In this document: one piece after another, positions 53,095 through 60,310 of the stretch | Position numbering within the stretch: the stretch's first letter is position 1 | Layout of the letters: the number at the start of each line of letters is the position of its first letter | Assembly: GCF_900129645.1 (NCBI RefSeq) | Contig: NZ_FSQZ01000001.1 | Coordinates: 1,178,001 to 1,242,000 of the forward strand | From: Acetomicrobium flavidum | GTDB lineage: Bacteria; Synergistota; Synergistia; Synergistales; Acetomicrobiaceae | DNA: 64,000 bases | Direction of reading: 5' to 3' | Program-made: the position numbers and the translations under genes | The notes under the pieces: model-generated | Databases searched by the model: none | The model's input: only the letters and a program-made list of their open reading frames with translations | What the model was told of the DNA's origin: nothing

Positions 53095-54594
53095 ATGAGC
53101 GATAAGGATGCCTTTATGACGAGGTTGGGATTTGTCACGGCGGCCATGGGGCAAGCCATAGGGACAGGCAATATATGGCGATTTCCAAGGGTTGCTACAG
53201 CTAATGGCGGTGGACCTTTCATGGTGGCCTATGTGATTGCAGTCTTTGTGTGGGCCGTGCCTTTGCTCATGGCGGAAATGAGCCTTGGAATGCACACTAG
53301 AAAAGGATCTGTAGGCGCCTTTCGGGATTTCATGGGCAAGAAGTACACATGGATGGGCGGATGGCATGCATTTGTATGTCTTGCCCTGGGGGCTTATTAT
53401 TCCGTCACGATGGGATGGGCAATTAAATACTTCGTATTGAGCATAACGACCCTGAGGCCTGGCGTGGATACGGAATTGGTGTGGAATAGCTTTATCTCTT
53501 CTCCTTGGCAGGGCATTTTTTACCATGCCATATCTGTAGCTATTGCTGCGGTGGTAGTTTTTAGAGGCGTCAACAAGGGCATAGAATTGGCCTCCAAGCT
53601 TATGATACCGACTTTATTTGTATTGTTGATAATAGCAATGATAAGGGCTTTGACACTTCCTGGTGCTGCTGGTGGCTTAAATTACCTGTTTAACCCAAAC
53701 TTTAGCAAGTTATTAAACGGTAGGGTGTGGCTTGAGGCATTTACGCAAGCGGCCTGGTCCACCGGAGCCGGATGGGGTTTCATGACTACCTATGCTGCTT
53801 ACAGCCGTGAAAAGGAAGACATTGCCTGCAATGCATTTATGGTAGGCTTGGCTGATACATCTGCTGCTTTATTGGCCGGCATGACGGTGATACCCACCAT
53901 ATATGCCCTTGCTCCTGAAAATCTATATGAAGCCATAGGTGCAGGCAATACCGGCCTTACGTTTATATGGTTGGCGAGGCTTCTTCCCACGATGCCTGCC
54001 GGAACATTAGTGTCTGCCTTATTTTTCCTCGCCATGACCTTTGCTGCGGTAACCTCGCTTTATGCTATGTACGAAGTTGGCATAAAAAGCTACTTTATAG
54101 ATGCAGGATGGTCCAGGAGAAAGGCTGCATCTGTGGTAGTGGCCTTATGTTTTTTGGGAGGCTTGCCGTCGGCCATAAATGTGGAGTTCCTGAATAACCA
54201 AGACCAGGTGTGGGGAGTTGGACTTCTGGTAAGCGGTCTTTTTGTCGCCATAGCCATGATGAAATATGGAGTAGAAAAGGTCAGGAAGGAAATCATCAAC
54301 CCCGTTTCAGAGCTGTACGTGGGGAAATGGTGGAATTGGTGCATCCTTTGCTTCCCAGCGATGTTTACCATCGTATGCGGTTGGTGGACGTATCAGCAAT
54401 TTACTTGGTATCCTGCGACGTGGTGGAACCCCTTTGAGACCTATAGCCCAGGAACGATGTTCCTGCAGTGGGCATTGGTAATAGTGATTTTTATGCTGTT
54501 CAACAATACTTTAGCGAAAGCCATTATAAATAATGATGAGGTCGTTAAAGTGGAGGTCATGGGAGAGCCTATTAAAGGGGGAGCAAGATCATGA
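53095..54594 (+). CDS. Sodium-dependent amino acid transporter, NSS (SNF) family
   Basis: A 499-residue membrane protein with about 12 helices. TM1 has the unwound sodium/substrate site (GQAIGTGNIWRFPRVA). TM6 has WSTGAGWGFMTTYAAY, which matches bacterial MhsT/LeuT-like members. AGGGGG lies before ATG 53095. A tiny membrane protein gene overlaps its end, as in Corynebacterium MetPS. Context suggests proline, hydroxyproline or a hydrophobic amino acid as cargo. Confidence 0.92.
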   Translation: MSDKDAFMTRLGFVTAAMGQAIGTGNIWRFPRVATANGGGPFMVAYVIAVFVWAVPLLMAEMSLGMHTRKGSVGAFRDFMGKKYTWMGGWHAFVCLALGAYYSVTMGWAIKYFVLSITTLRPGVDTELVWNSFISSPWQGIFYHAISVAIAAVVVFRGVNKGIELASKLMIPTLFVLLIIAMIRALTLPGAAGGLNYLFNPNFSKLLNGRVWLEAFTQAAWSTGAGWGFMTTYAAYSREKEDIACNAFMVGLADTSAALLAGMTVIPTIYALAPENLYEAIGAGNTGLTFIWLARLLPTMPAGTLVSALFFLAMTFAAVTSLYAMYEVGIKSYFIDAGWSRRKAASVVVALCFLGGLPSAINVEFLNNQDQVWGVGLLVSGLFVAIAMMKYGVEKVRKEIINPVSELYVGKWWNWCILCFPAMFTIVCGWWTYQQFTWYPATWWNPFETYSPGTMFLQWALVIVIFMLFNNTLAKAIINNDEVVKVEVMGEPIKGGARS

Positions 54595-54707
54595 GCACGG
54601 GCAGCCTTATTACCATGATAGTGATATTGGGATTGGTATGGGGAGGAACTTTGTATTTTATGAATGTGGCTTTTTCCAGCGAGCGCAAGAAGGCTCAAAC
54701 TAAATGA
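54591..54707 (+). CDS. MetS-like small subunit of the NSS symporter
   Basis: A 38-residue single-span protein: hydrophobic MIVILGLVWGGTLYFMNVAF followed by SERKKAQTK. Its ATG overlaps the stop of the symporter gene (ATGA), showing translational coupling. In Corynebacterium glutamicum the small MetS protein is needed for the activity of the MetP symporter; this is the same arrangement. The two genes very likely form one transporter. It is below the usual gene-calling size limit. Confidence 0.8.
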   Translation: MSTGSLITMIVILGLVWGGTLYFMNVAFSSERKKAQTK

Positions 54708-54789
54708 TATATTGGTGTATATTTATATAAAACAAGGCGACCAAACGAATTAATTTATAAATGCTTCGTATAATCAGGAGGTGGCAAGC

Positions 54790-55122
54790 TTGGAACTGAT
54801 CAGGGAACACCCGGTACTGGAGTTTCGCCATGGCAGGTTGGTCAGGTTTACCTTCGAGGGCAAGGAGATGGAGGGGTTCGAGGGAGAGCCTATAGCCATG
54901 GCCCTTCATGCCAACGGGATTAAGGTATACCGCGAGACGCCCGAGATGAAGAGGCCTCGCGGCTTTTTTTGCGCCATAGGCAAGTGCTCTTCCTGCTTTA
55001 TGGTCGTGGACGGAGTGCCTAACGTGCGAACCTGCATAACGCCCCTTAAAGAGGGCATGCGAATCGAAGTGCAGCGGGGGAAGGGCAAGATTAAGCTCAA
55101 TCACGAAGGTGATCTGAAGTGA
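54790..55122 (+). CDS. 2Fe-2S ferredoxin-like subunit of a FAD-dependent amino acid dehydrogenase (HcnA-like)
   Basis: A 110-residue protein with the 2Fe-2S binding pattern CAIGKCSSCFMVVDG...C (CIT near 77). It is the N-terminal ferredoxin-like part that is fused in sarcosine oxidase alpha or stands alone in HcnA and OoxA. A TTG at 54790 fits best, because AGGAGGT lies 8 nt before it and a GTG at 54781 would sit inside that site. It overlaps the next gene by 4 nt. It supplies electron transfer in the complex encoded by 54790-58183. Confidence 0.85.
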   Translation: MELIREHPVLEFRHGRLVRFTFEGKEMEGFEGEPIAMALHANGIKVYRETPEMKRPRGFFCAIGKCSSCFMVVDGVPNVRTCITPLKEGMRIEVQRGKGKIKLNHEGDLK

Positions 55123-56228
55123 AAAACACCGAGGTTTTAGTGATAGGCGGGGGACCTGCTGGGTTATCGGCAGCTGCCGAGGCGGCATCCTACGGCGCTC
55201 ATGTCATGATCGTAGATAGCGATCTAAGGCTTGGAGGCCAACTGATAAAACAGACGCACAAGTTCTTCGGTTCCGCATTCGAGCGAGCAGGCACACGGGG
55301 GTTTGTCATATCCGATATACTGCTAGACGAACTTAAAGGATACGGCAATAGGGTCGAGACTTACTCCAATTGCACGGCCCTGGGCTACTACAAGGACGAT
55401 GGCGTGGTCAACTGCATGGAGGGCGAGGAAAATTACTTTAAGGTTTTGCCCAAGAAGATCTTGGTGGCCACGGGAGCACAAGAACGCCTGATACCCTTCC
55501 CAAACAATGACCTCCCCGGCGTGTACGGTGCGGGGGCGGTGCAGACCTTAATGAACGTCTACGGTGTGGTGCCGGGCAAAAGGGTGCTCATGGTTGGAGC
55601 GGGAAACATAGGACTCATAGTAAGTTACCAGCTGCTTCAAGCGGGGGTAGAGGTAGCGGCCATAGTCGAAGCGATGCCAAGGATAGGGGGATACTGGGTG
55701 CATGCGGCCAAGGTCAGAAGGCTTGGCGTTCCCATCCTACTGGAGCACTCCATCAAAGAGGCCTTGGGTAAAGACGTAGTAGAAGGTGCCATAATACAGC
55801 AGATAAGCCCAGGATGTGGCTTTATAGGGGAGGAAATTCACGTCGATTGCGACGTCATATGCATGGCAGTCGGTTTAAATCCCACATGCGAGCTTTTGTG
55901 GCAAGCGGGATGCGAGATGAAATACGTCCCTCAGCTTTGCGGGCACGTGGCTCTTCGAGATAGATCCATGCGCACGAGCAACCCAAACGTATGGGTGGCG
56001 GGCGACGCCGCTGGAATAGAAGAGGCCTCAAGCGCCATGGTGGAAGGTCGCATCGCGGGCCTCAGCATGGCTTACGACCTTGGTTACGCTAAGGAAGAAG
56101 AATACCTGGAGAAACTTGACGTTTACTGGGAAAGGCTAAATGCCTTAAGAAACGGCGAGACTGGCGTCAAGATTAGAGAAGGCATCGCTCAAGTTTTAAC
56201 GGATGATTTCGGAGGTAATGAAAGATGA
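55119..56228 (+). CDS. FAD/NAD(P)-binding oxidoreductase subunit (HcnB / proline dehydrogenase alpha-like)
   Basis: A 369-residue flavoprotein. It has N-terminal GGGPAGLSAAAEAASYG, the second nucleotide-binding motif VGAGNIGLIVSYQLLQAG, and the C-terminal VWVAGDAAGIEEASSA. It corresponds to the alpha subunit of HCN synthase, octopine or D-nopaline oxidase, and dye-linked L-proline dehydrogenase. GTG 55119 overlaps the preceding gene, and the following ferredoxin gene overlaps by 4 nt. With its neighbours it accepts electrons from the beta-type FAD subunit. Confidence 0.87.
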   Translation: MKNTEVLVIGGGPAGLSAAAEAASYGAHVMIVDSDLRLGGQLIKQTHKFFGSAFERAGTRGFVISDILLDELKGYGNRVETYSNCTALGYYKDDGVVNCMEGEENYFKVLPKKILVATGAQERLIPFPNNDLPGVYGAGAVQTLMNVYGVVPGKRVLMVGAGNIGLIVSYQLLQAGVEVAAIVEAMPRIGGYWVHAAKVRRLGVPILLEHSIKEALGKDVVEGAIIQQISPGCGFIGEEIHVDCDVICMAVGLNPTCELLWQAGCEMKYVPQLCGHVALRDRSMRTSNPNVWVAGDAAGIEEASSAMVEGRIAGLSMAYDLGYAKEEEYLEKLDVYWERLNALRNGETGVKIREGIAQVLTDDFGGNER

Positions 56229-56740
56229 ACCAGGGTGAAAGGCTTTTCAACAGCGGAGTGCTTCCTCCGGAGATGTATGGCAAACACCAGCCTCCTAAGG
56301 ATCTATGGGAGAAGAAGAAAAACGGCCTAGTTATCGTGGAATGCCCCCAAAGGATTCCCTGCAACCCCTGCCATACGGGATGTCCCACCGGTGCGATAAA
56401 GGAGTTTGCCGACATAAACGATACGCCGCAGATTGACTACGAAAAGTGCACAGGATGCGCTATGTGCGTCGCTAAATGTCCCGGACTTGCCTGTTTCGTC
56501 GCAGATCTTACTTACGGTGGCGATGAAGAGGCCCTACTTAAGCTGCCCTATGAGATGTTGCCGTTGCCTGACGAAGGGGAAGAGGTCGAATGCCTAAACC
56601 GCGAGGGCAAGGTCGTTTCTAAGGGGAAGGTCTTGAAGATCATGGAGCCCTGGAAGGATAAGACCAAGGTCGTACACGTGGCAGTGCCCAAATCCCTTGT
56701 GATGGAGATAAGGGCCATAAGGGTGGTGAGGAGCAGATGA
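56225..56740 (+). CDS. 4Fe-4S ferredoxin subunit of the dehydrogenase complex
   Basis: A 171-residue protein. A cluster of cysteines CNPCHTGCP and CTGCAMCVAKCP (residues about 44-90) binds two 4Fe-4S clusters, and the C-terminal 70 residues form an OB-like or accessory domain. The size is close to the 19-kDa gamma subunit of archaeal dye-linked L-proline dehydrogenase. Overlaps of 4 nt on both sides place it firmly in the complex operon. Confidence 0.83.
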   Translation: MNQGERLFNSGVLPPEMYGKHQPPKDLWEKKKNGLVIVECPQRIPCNPCHTGCPTGAIKEFADINDTPQIDYEKCTGCAMCVAKCPGLACFVADLTYGGDEEALLKLPYEMLPLPDEGEEVECLNREGKVVSKGKVLKIMEPWKDKTKVVHVAVPKSLVMEIRAIRVVRSR

Positions 56741-57024
56741 CAGAAGAAGAAAAGGAAAGAAACGTAATCGTATGCAGATGCGAAGAGATAACCATGGGGG
56801 AAATACGGGACTGGATCGCAAGAGGATACGACACCTTCGACGAGCTCAAACACATCCTGCGTGTAGGTATGGGTCCCTGTCAGGGCAGAGGATGCAGGGA
56901 GATAATCTTGAGGGAGATAGCCAAGATGAAAAACGTCCCGGTAAGTCAGGTTGATCCCGGAACCTTTCGTCCGCCTTCCAAGCCGGTTAAACTTGAGCTT
57001 TTAGCCGAGGAGGTGGACAAATAA
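56737..57024 (+). CDS. 2Fe-2S (BFD-type) subunit of the dehydrogenase complex
   Basis: A 95-residue protein with CRCEEI at residues about 12-17 and GPCQGRGC near 47-54, the BFD-like 2Fe-2S motif. Its size fits the 10-kDa delta subunit of archaeal dye-linked proline dehydrogenase, or the C-terminal BFD part of HcnB-type subunits. It overlaps the ferredoxin gene by 4 nt and precedes the FAD subunit by 1 bp. Confidence 0.83.
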   Translation: MTEEEKERNVIVCRCEEITMGEIRDWIARGYDTFDELKHILRVGMGPCQGRGCREIILREIAKMKNVPVSQVDPGTFRPPSKPVKLELLAEEVDK

Positions 57025-57025
57025 G

Positions 57026-58183
57026 ATGCCCGAAGAATGGAAGAACACGGCAAATGTCGTAGTGATTGGCGCCGGAATTCAGGGGTGTTCAATAGCTTAC
57101 AACTTGGCCAAGTTGGGCATGAAAGATGTCGTGGTTCTCGAAAAGGATACTCCAACGGCAGGTTCGACGGGAAGGTGTGCTGCCGGCATTAGGGCTCAGT
57201 GGGGAACGAAGATGAACTGTCAGTTGGGATTAGCCTCCCTCGAGATATTAGAAAACCTCCATGAAGAGCTCGGAATGGACATAGGCCTTCATCAGGGTGG
57301 CTACCTCATGGTTGCCTATAAAGAAAGCGAATTTGAGCAGTTAAAGAAAAATGTGGCACTTCAAAACAGCTTAGGCATCACCTCAAGGGTTGTGAGCAAA
57401 GAAGAGGCATACGAGATATGCCCGACCCTCTCGGCAGAAGATGCCGTTGGGTTTACCTATCACCACAGAGACGGCCATGCCGATCCCTTCCTTACGACCA
57501 TAGCCTACCACAAGGCTGCAAGCGAGAGAGGTGTGAGGTTTTATAAGTTCACCGAATGTACGGGCATAAAGGTGAAAGACGGTGAGGTCAAAGGTGTCGT
57601 TACGACAAGGGGAGAGATAGATGCCCCGGTAGTCGTGGATGCGGCCGGCCCTTACTCGCAGCATATCGCTGCCATGGCAGGCATTAAGCTTCCCTTCTAT
57701 TCCGAAAGACATGAGATATTGGTCACGGAGCCCGTTGAATTCGGAGTTTGCCCCTGCATGCTCATGAGCTTTTCCGGCAATTATTACATACAACAAAGGC
57801 CTATAGGTTCAATAATAGGCGGCTGCAGCCCTGAGGGGCACCCTGAGGATTACTCCCTTGGAAACACGTGGAACTTCCTGGAGCATATGTCGAGGGTGAT
57901 AGTCAAACTGCTGCCAAAGCTTGGAGGAGTAAGGGTCGTAAGGCAGTGGTCCGGCATGTACAACATGTCGCCTGACAAGCAGCCCGTCATTGGGGAATCC
58001 AAAGAAGTGAAGGGATTTTACATCTCAGCGGGCTTTTCGGGGCATGGGTTCATGTTCGGTCCCATTTCAGGCAAGCTCCTTGCCGAGCTTATCGTCACGG
58101 GAACGACCTCCATACCGATCGATGTATTGAATTATGATCGCTTCGAGAAGGGCGAATTGATAGAGGAGCCCGCCGTAGTGTAA
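57026..58183 (+). CDS. FAD-dependent amino acid oxidase/dehydrogenase subunit (DAO family, HcnC / proline dehydrogenase beta-like)
   Basis: A 385-residue flavoprotein of the DAO family. GAGIQGCSIAYNLAKLG binds FAD, and the C-terminal GHGFMFGPISGKLLAEL contacts the flavin. It is the substrate-oxidising subunit. The set resembles sarcosine oxidase beta, D-hydroxyproline dehydrogenase and the beta subunit of proline dehydrogenase. ATG 57026 starts 1 bp after the 2Fe-2S gene. The substrate is likely proline or D-hydroxyproline because of the adjacent racemase and HypD genes. Confidence 0.87.
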   Translation: MPEEWKNTANVVVIGAGIQGCSIAYNLAKLGMKDVVVLEKDTPTAGSTGRCAAGIRAQWGTKMNCQLGLASLEILENLHEELGMDIGLHQGGYLMVAYKESEFEQLKKNVALQNSLGITSRVVSKEEAYEICPTLSAEDAVGFTYHHRDGHADPFLTTIAYHKAASERGVRFYKFTECTGIKVKDGEVKGVVTTRGEIDAPVVVDAAGPYSQHIAAMAGIKLPFYSERHEILVTEPVEFGVCPCMLMSFSGNYYIQQRPIGSIIGGCSPEGHPEDYSLGNTWNFLEHMSRVIVKLLPKLGGVRVVRQWSGMYNMSPDKQPVIGESKEVKGFYISAGFSGHGFMFGPISGKLLAELIVTGTTSIPIDVLNYDRFEKGELIEEPAVV

Positions 58184-58185
58184 GG

Positions 58186-58244
58186 GCGTAAAATAAGGGG
58201 ATATCATGAAAATCTAAATCATGATATCCCTAAATTTTATACGC
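58186..58244 (+). terminator. Strong hairpin after the dehydrogenase operon
   Basis: The inner 12-bp stem GGGATATCATGA/TCATGATATCCC (58198-58209/58219-58230) is flanked by the outer pair GCGTAAAAT/ATTTTATACGC (58186-58194/58234-58244). AAATTTTA follows the inner stem but there is no long T-run, so it may be an inefficient terminator or an mRNA stabiliser. Confidence 0.6.
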
Positions 58245-58279
58245 AGAAAGGATGACTTGAAATAGCCGACGAAAAGCTT

Positions 58280-59239
58280 GTGCACGACAGGTTTACGTTG
58301 AACATTGGAGAAGGCGTAAATATCACCTTGATAGATCTGCCCATCGACAACCTAGCGGGATTTCATCATTTCTTAAGCAGCTGGCTCATCGTGGACAAAA
58401 CTTTGGATAGAGTCTCGTTAGTCGACGTTGGTCCGGCTTCGACTGTGCCTGTTTTGATGAAGAATATCGAGGGACTCGGCATATCGAAGCTGGATTTGAT
58501 TTTACTGACGCACGTGCATCTCGATCACTCGGGAGGGCTAGGACAGCTGCTTGAAGTTTTTGGCTCTGCCAGGGTTTTGGTACATCCAAAAGGAAAGAAG
58601 CACTTGGTAAACCCCGATCGTCTTTGGAAATCAAGCGTTGATGTGTTAGGTGACGTAGCTTTGGCTTACGGAAGGCCCATTGCCGTAAACGAGTCCTGCT
58701 TTTTGCCGGAAGATGTCGGATTGGATCGCATAACTAAGATTGAAACGTCAGGTCATGCATCCCATCACTATTCGTTTCTTTGCGATCTTGGATTAAAGGT
58801 CCTCTTCGCAGGAGAAGCCGCAGGAACGTATTACAAAAGGGGATTCGCCTACCCTGGAGTTAGCGACGGCACGTTTATATTGCGCCCGGCGACGCCGCCG
58901 AAATTTTACCTTGACAGCGCTCTTTCAAGCATAAAGGAGTTAAAGGCTTTGGACGCAGGCATTATGTGCTATGCTCACTTTGGTTATACTGATGAGGTAA
59001 ATAAGTTCCTCGATTTGGAGGAAAGGCAACTCCTGCATTGGAACGATTTGATTTGCGACTACTTATCCGACCATCAGGGATTGCCTGTCGACCCGGAGGA
59101 TGTGGCGTGTTATTTAATTGAACGGGATCCTCTTTTGAGCGATTTCTCACATTTGCCTGAGGACATCAAAATTCGAGAAATGGGCAACATCCTTTCTTCA
59201 ATCAATGGCTTTTTGGATTATCTGTCCAAAACAATATAA
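58280..59239 (+). CDS. MBL-fold metallohydrolase
   Basis: A 319-residue protein with the metallo-beta-lactamase signature THVHLDHSG (metal HxHxDH) near residue 75, HASHHYSF, and the later Asp/His ligands. The product is unknown. The first available standard start is GTG 58280, which has no clear ribosome site. AAAGGA at 58247 points to an ATA codon at 58262, which is in frame and would add six residues; the use of ATA would be unusual. It lies 15 bp before the ornithine cyclodeaminase gene and could act on an intermediate of the same pathway. Confidence 0.75.
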   Translation: MHDRFTLNIGEGVNITLIDLPIDNLAGFHHFLSSWLIVDKTLDRVSLVDVGPASTVPVLMKNIEGLGISKLDLILLTHVHLDHSGGLGQLLEVFGSARVLVHPKGKKHLVNPDRLWKSSVDVLGDVALAYGRPIAVNESCFLPEDVGLDRITKIETSGHASHHYSFLCDLGLKVLFAGEAAGTYYKRGFAYPGVSDGTFILRPATPPKFYLDSALSSIKELKALDAGIMCYAHFGYTDEVNKFLDLEERQLLHWNDLICDYLSDHQGLPVDPEDVACYLIERDPLLSDFSHLPEDIKIREMGNILSSINGFLDYLSKTI

Positions 59240-59254
59240 GGGGAGGGAATTGGG

Positions 59255-60238
59255 TTGAGGTCTTTAATGCTATCTAGGAGTTCCCTTGAGGAGCTGAACA
59301 TAAGGATGGCCGATATCATAGAAGCCGTGGAGCGCGGGTTTAGGCTGAAGGGAGAAGGCAAGGTGAGCATGCCTGCGAAGATAGGCATACATCCCAGAAA
59401 GGATTGTTTTATCCATGCCATGCCGTGCTACATAGGAGGGGAGGTAGATGCTTCAGGCATCAAGTGGGTAGCAGGCTATCCGTCCAACCAAGAGAAGGGG
59501 CTTCCCTATATAAGCGGCATCATGTGCTTGAACGAAAGCGATACGGGGCTGGTAAAGGCCATAATGGACGCGTCTTGGATAACAGCCTATCGCACAGGGG
59601 CCGCCTCTGCCGTGTGTGCTAAATACCTGGGCGACCCCGACTCAAAGGTGATCGCGGTGATAGGTCTAGGTGTGCAGGGAAGGATGAACCTCATGGCCTT
59701 GATGGAGGTGTTTAAAGAAGTAAGGCAGGTCAGGGTATATGACGTGTTTCCCTCGCAAATAGAACGTTATATCAAGGACATGTCCCCATTGTTTAAGCAA
59801 TGCCAATTCGTCGCCTGCGACAGTCCCAAAGAAGCAGTTGCGGATGCCGACGTGGTCGTCACCTGTACCCCGATCGTCGAATGCCCCAAGAGATACATTC
59901 GCGCCGAATGTCTCAAGGAAGATGTGCTGGCCATTGCCGTGGACTACGACTCGTCCTTTTGCGCTCCCGTAATGGCGGAGGCAGACGTATTCGTGTGCGA
60001 CGATACCGGCCAATACCTTTGGACACAGGAGCAGGGAGTTTACTTCCAGGACGGCTATCCGACAAAGGATAAGATCTACGCGGACATGGGCGAGCTTTGT
60101 GCCGGCTTGAAAACTCCGGTGAGAAAAGGCCGTCGCGGCGCCGTGCTCATGGGCATCGCAAGTCACGACGTGATGACAGCCCAATTGGCCTATGAAAAGG
60201 CTTTAGACAAGGGCATCGGCCAGTGGATTGAGATATAG
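59255..60238 (+). CDS. Ornithine cyclodeaminase / mu-crystallin family protein
   Basis: A 327-residue NAD(P)-binding enzyme. It has the substrate-binding MPAKIG and the Lys in GIKWVAGYP near 70, the Rossmann motif GLGVQGRMNL, and the family-typical TAYRTGAASAV. Members include ornithine cyclodeaminase (ornithine to proline and ammonia) and imine reductases such as delta1-pyrroline-2-carboxylate reductase. Because proline and hydroxyproline genes surround it, either makes sense, the second especially as an alternative to a D-proline route. TTG 59255 follows GGGGAGGG. Confidence 0.85.
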   Translation: MRSLMLSRSSLEELNIRMADIIEAVERGFRLKGEGKVSMPAKIGIHPRKDCFIHAMPCYIGGEVDASGIKWVAGYPSNQEKGLPYISGIMCLNESDTGLVKAIMDASWITAYRTGAASAVCAKYLGDPDSKVIAVIGLGVQGRMNLMALMEVFKEVRQVRVYDVFPSQIERYIKDMSPLFKQCQFVACDSPKEAVADADVVVTCTPIVECPKRYIRAECLKEDVLAIAVDYDSSFCAPVMAEADVFVCDDTGQYLWTQEQGVYFQDGYPTKDKIYADMGELCAGLKTPVRKGRRGAVLMGIASHDVMTAQLAYEKALDKGIGQWIEI

Positions 60239-60263
60239 TAAAATATTAAATTATAATTTACGT

Positions 60264-60300
60264 GCGGCGAGGGCTAAAATATATGTTAAGCCTTCGCCGC
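60264..60300. terminator. Hairpin between convergent genes
   Basis: A 12-bp stem GCGGCGAGGGCT/AGCCTTCGCCGC (one G-U) with a 13-nt AT-rich loop. It lies between the convergent ornithine cyclodeaminase and adenine deaminase genes. There is no clear T-run, but the position suggests a terminator. Confidence 0.6.
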
Positions 60301-60310
60301 GGCTTATTGA

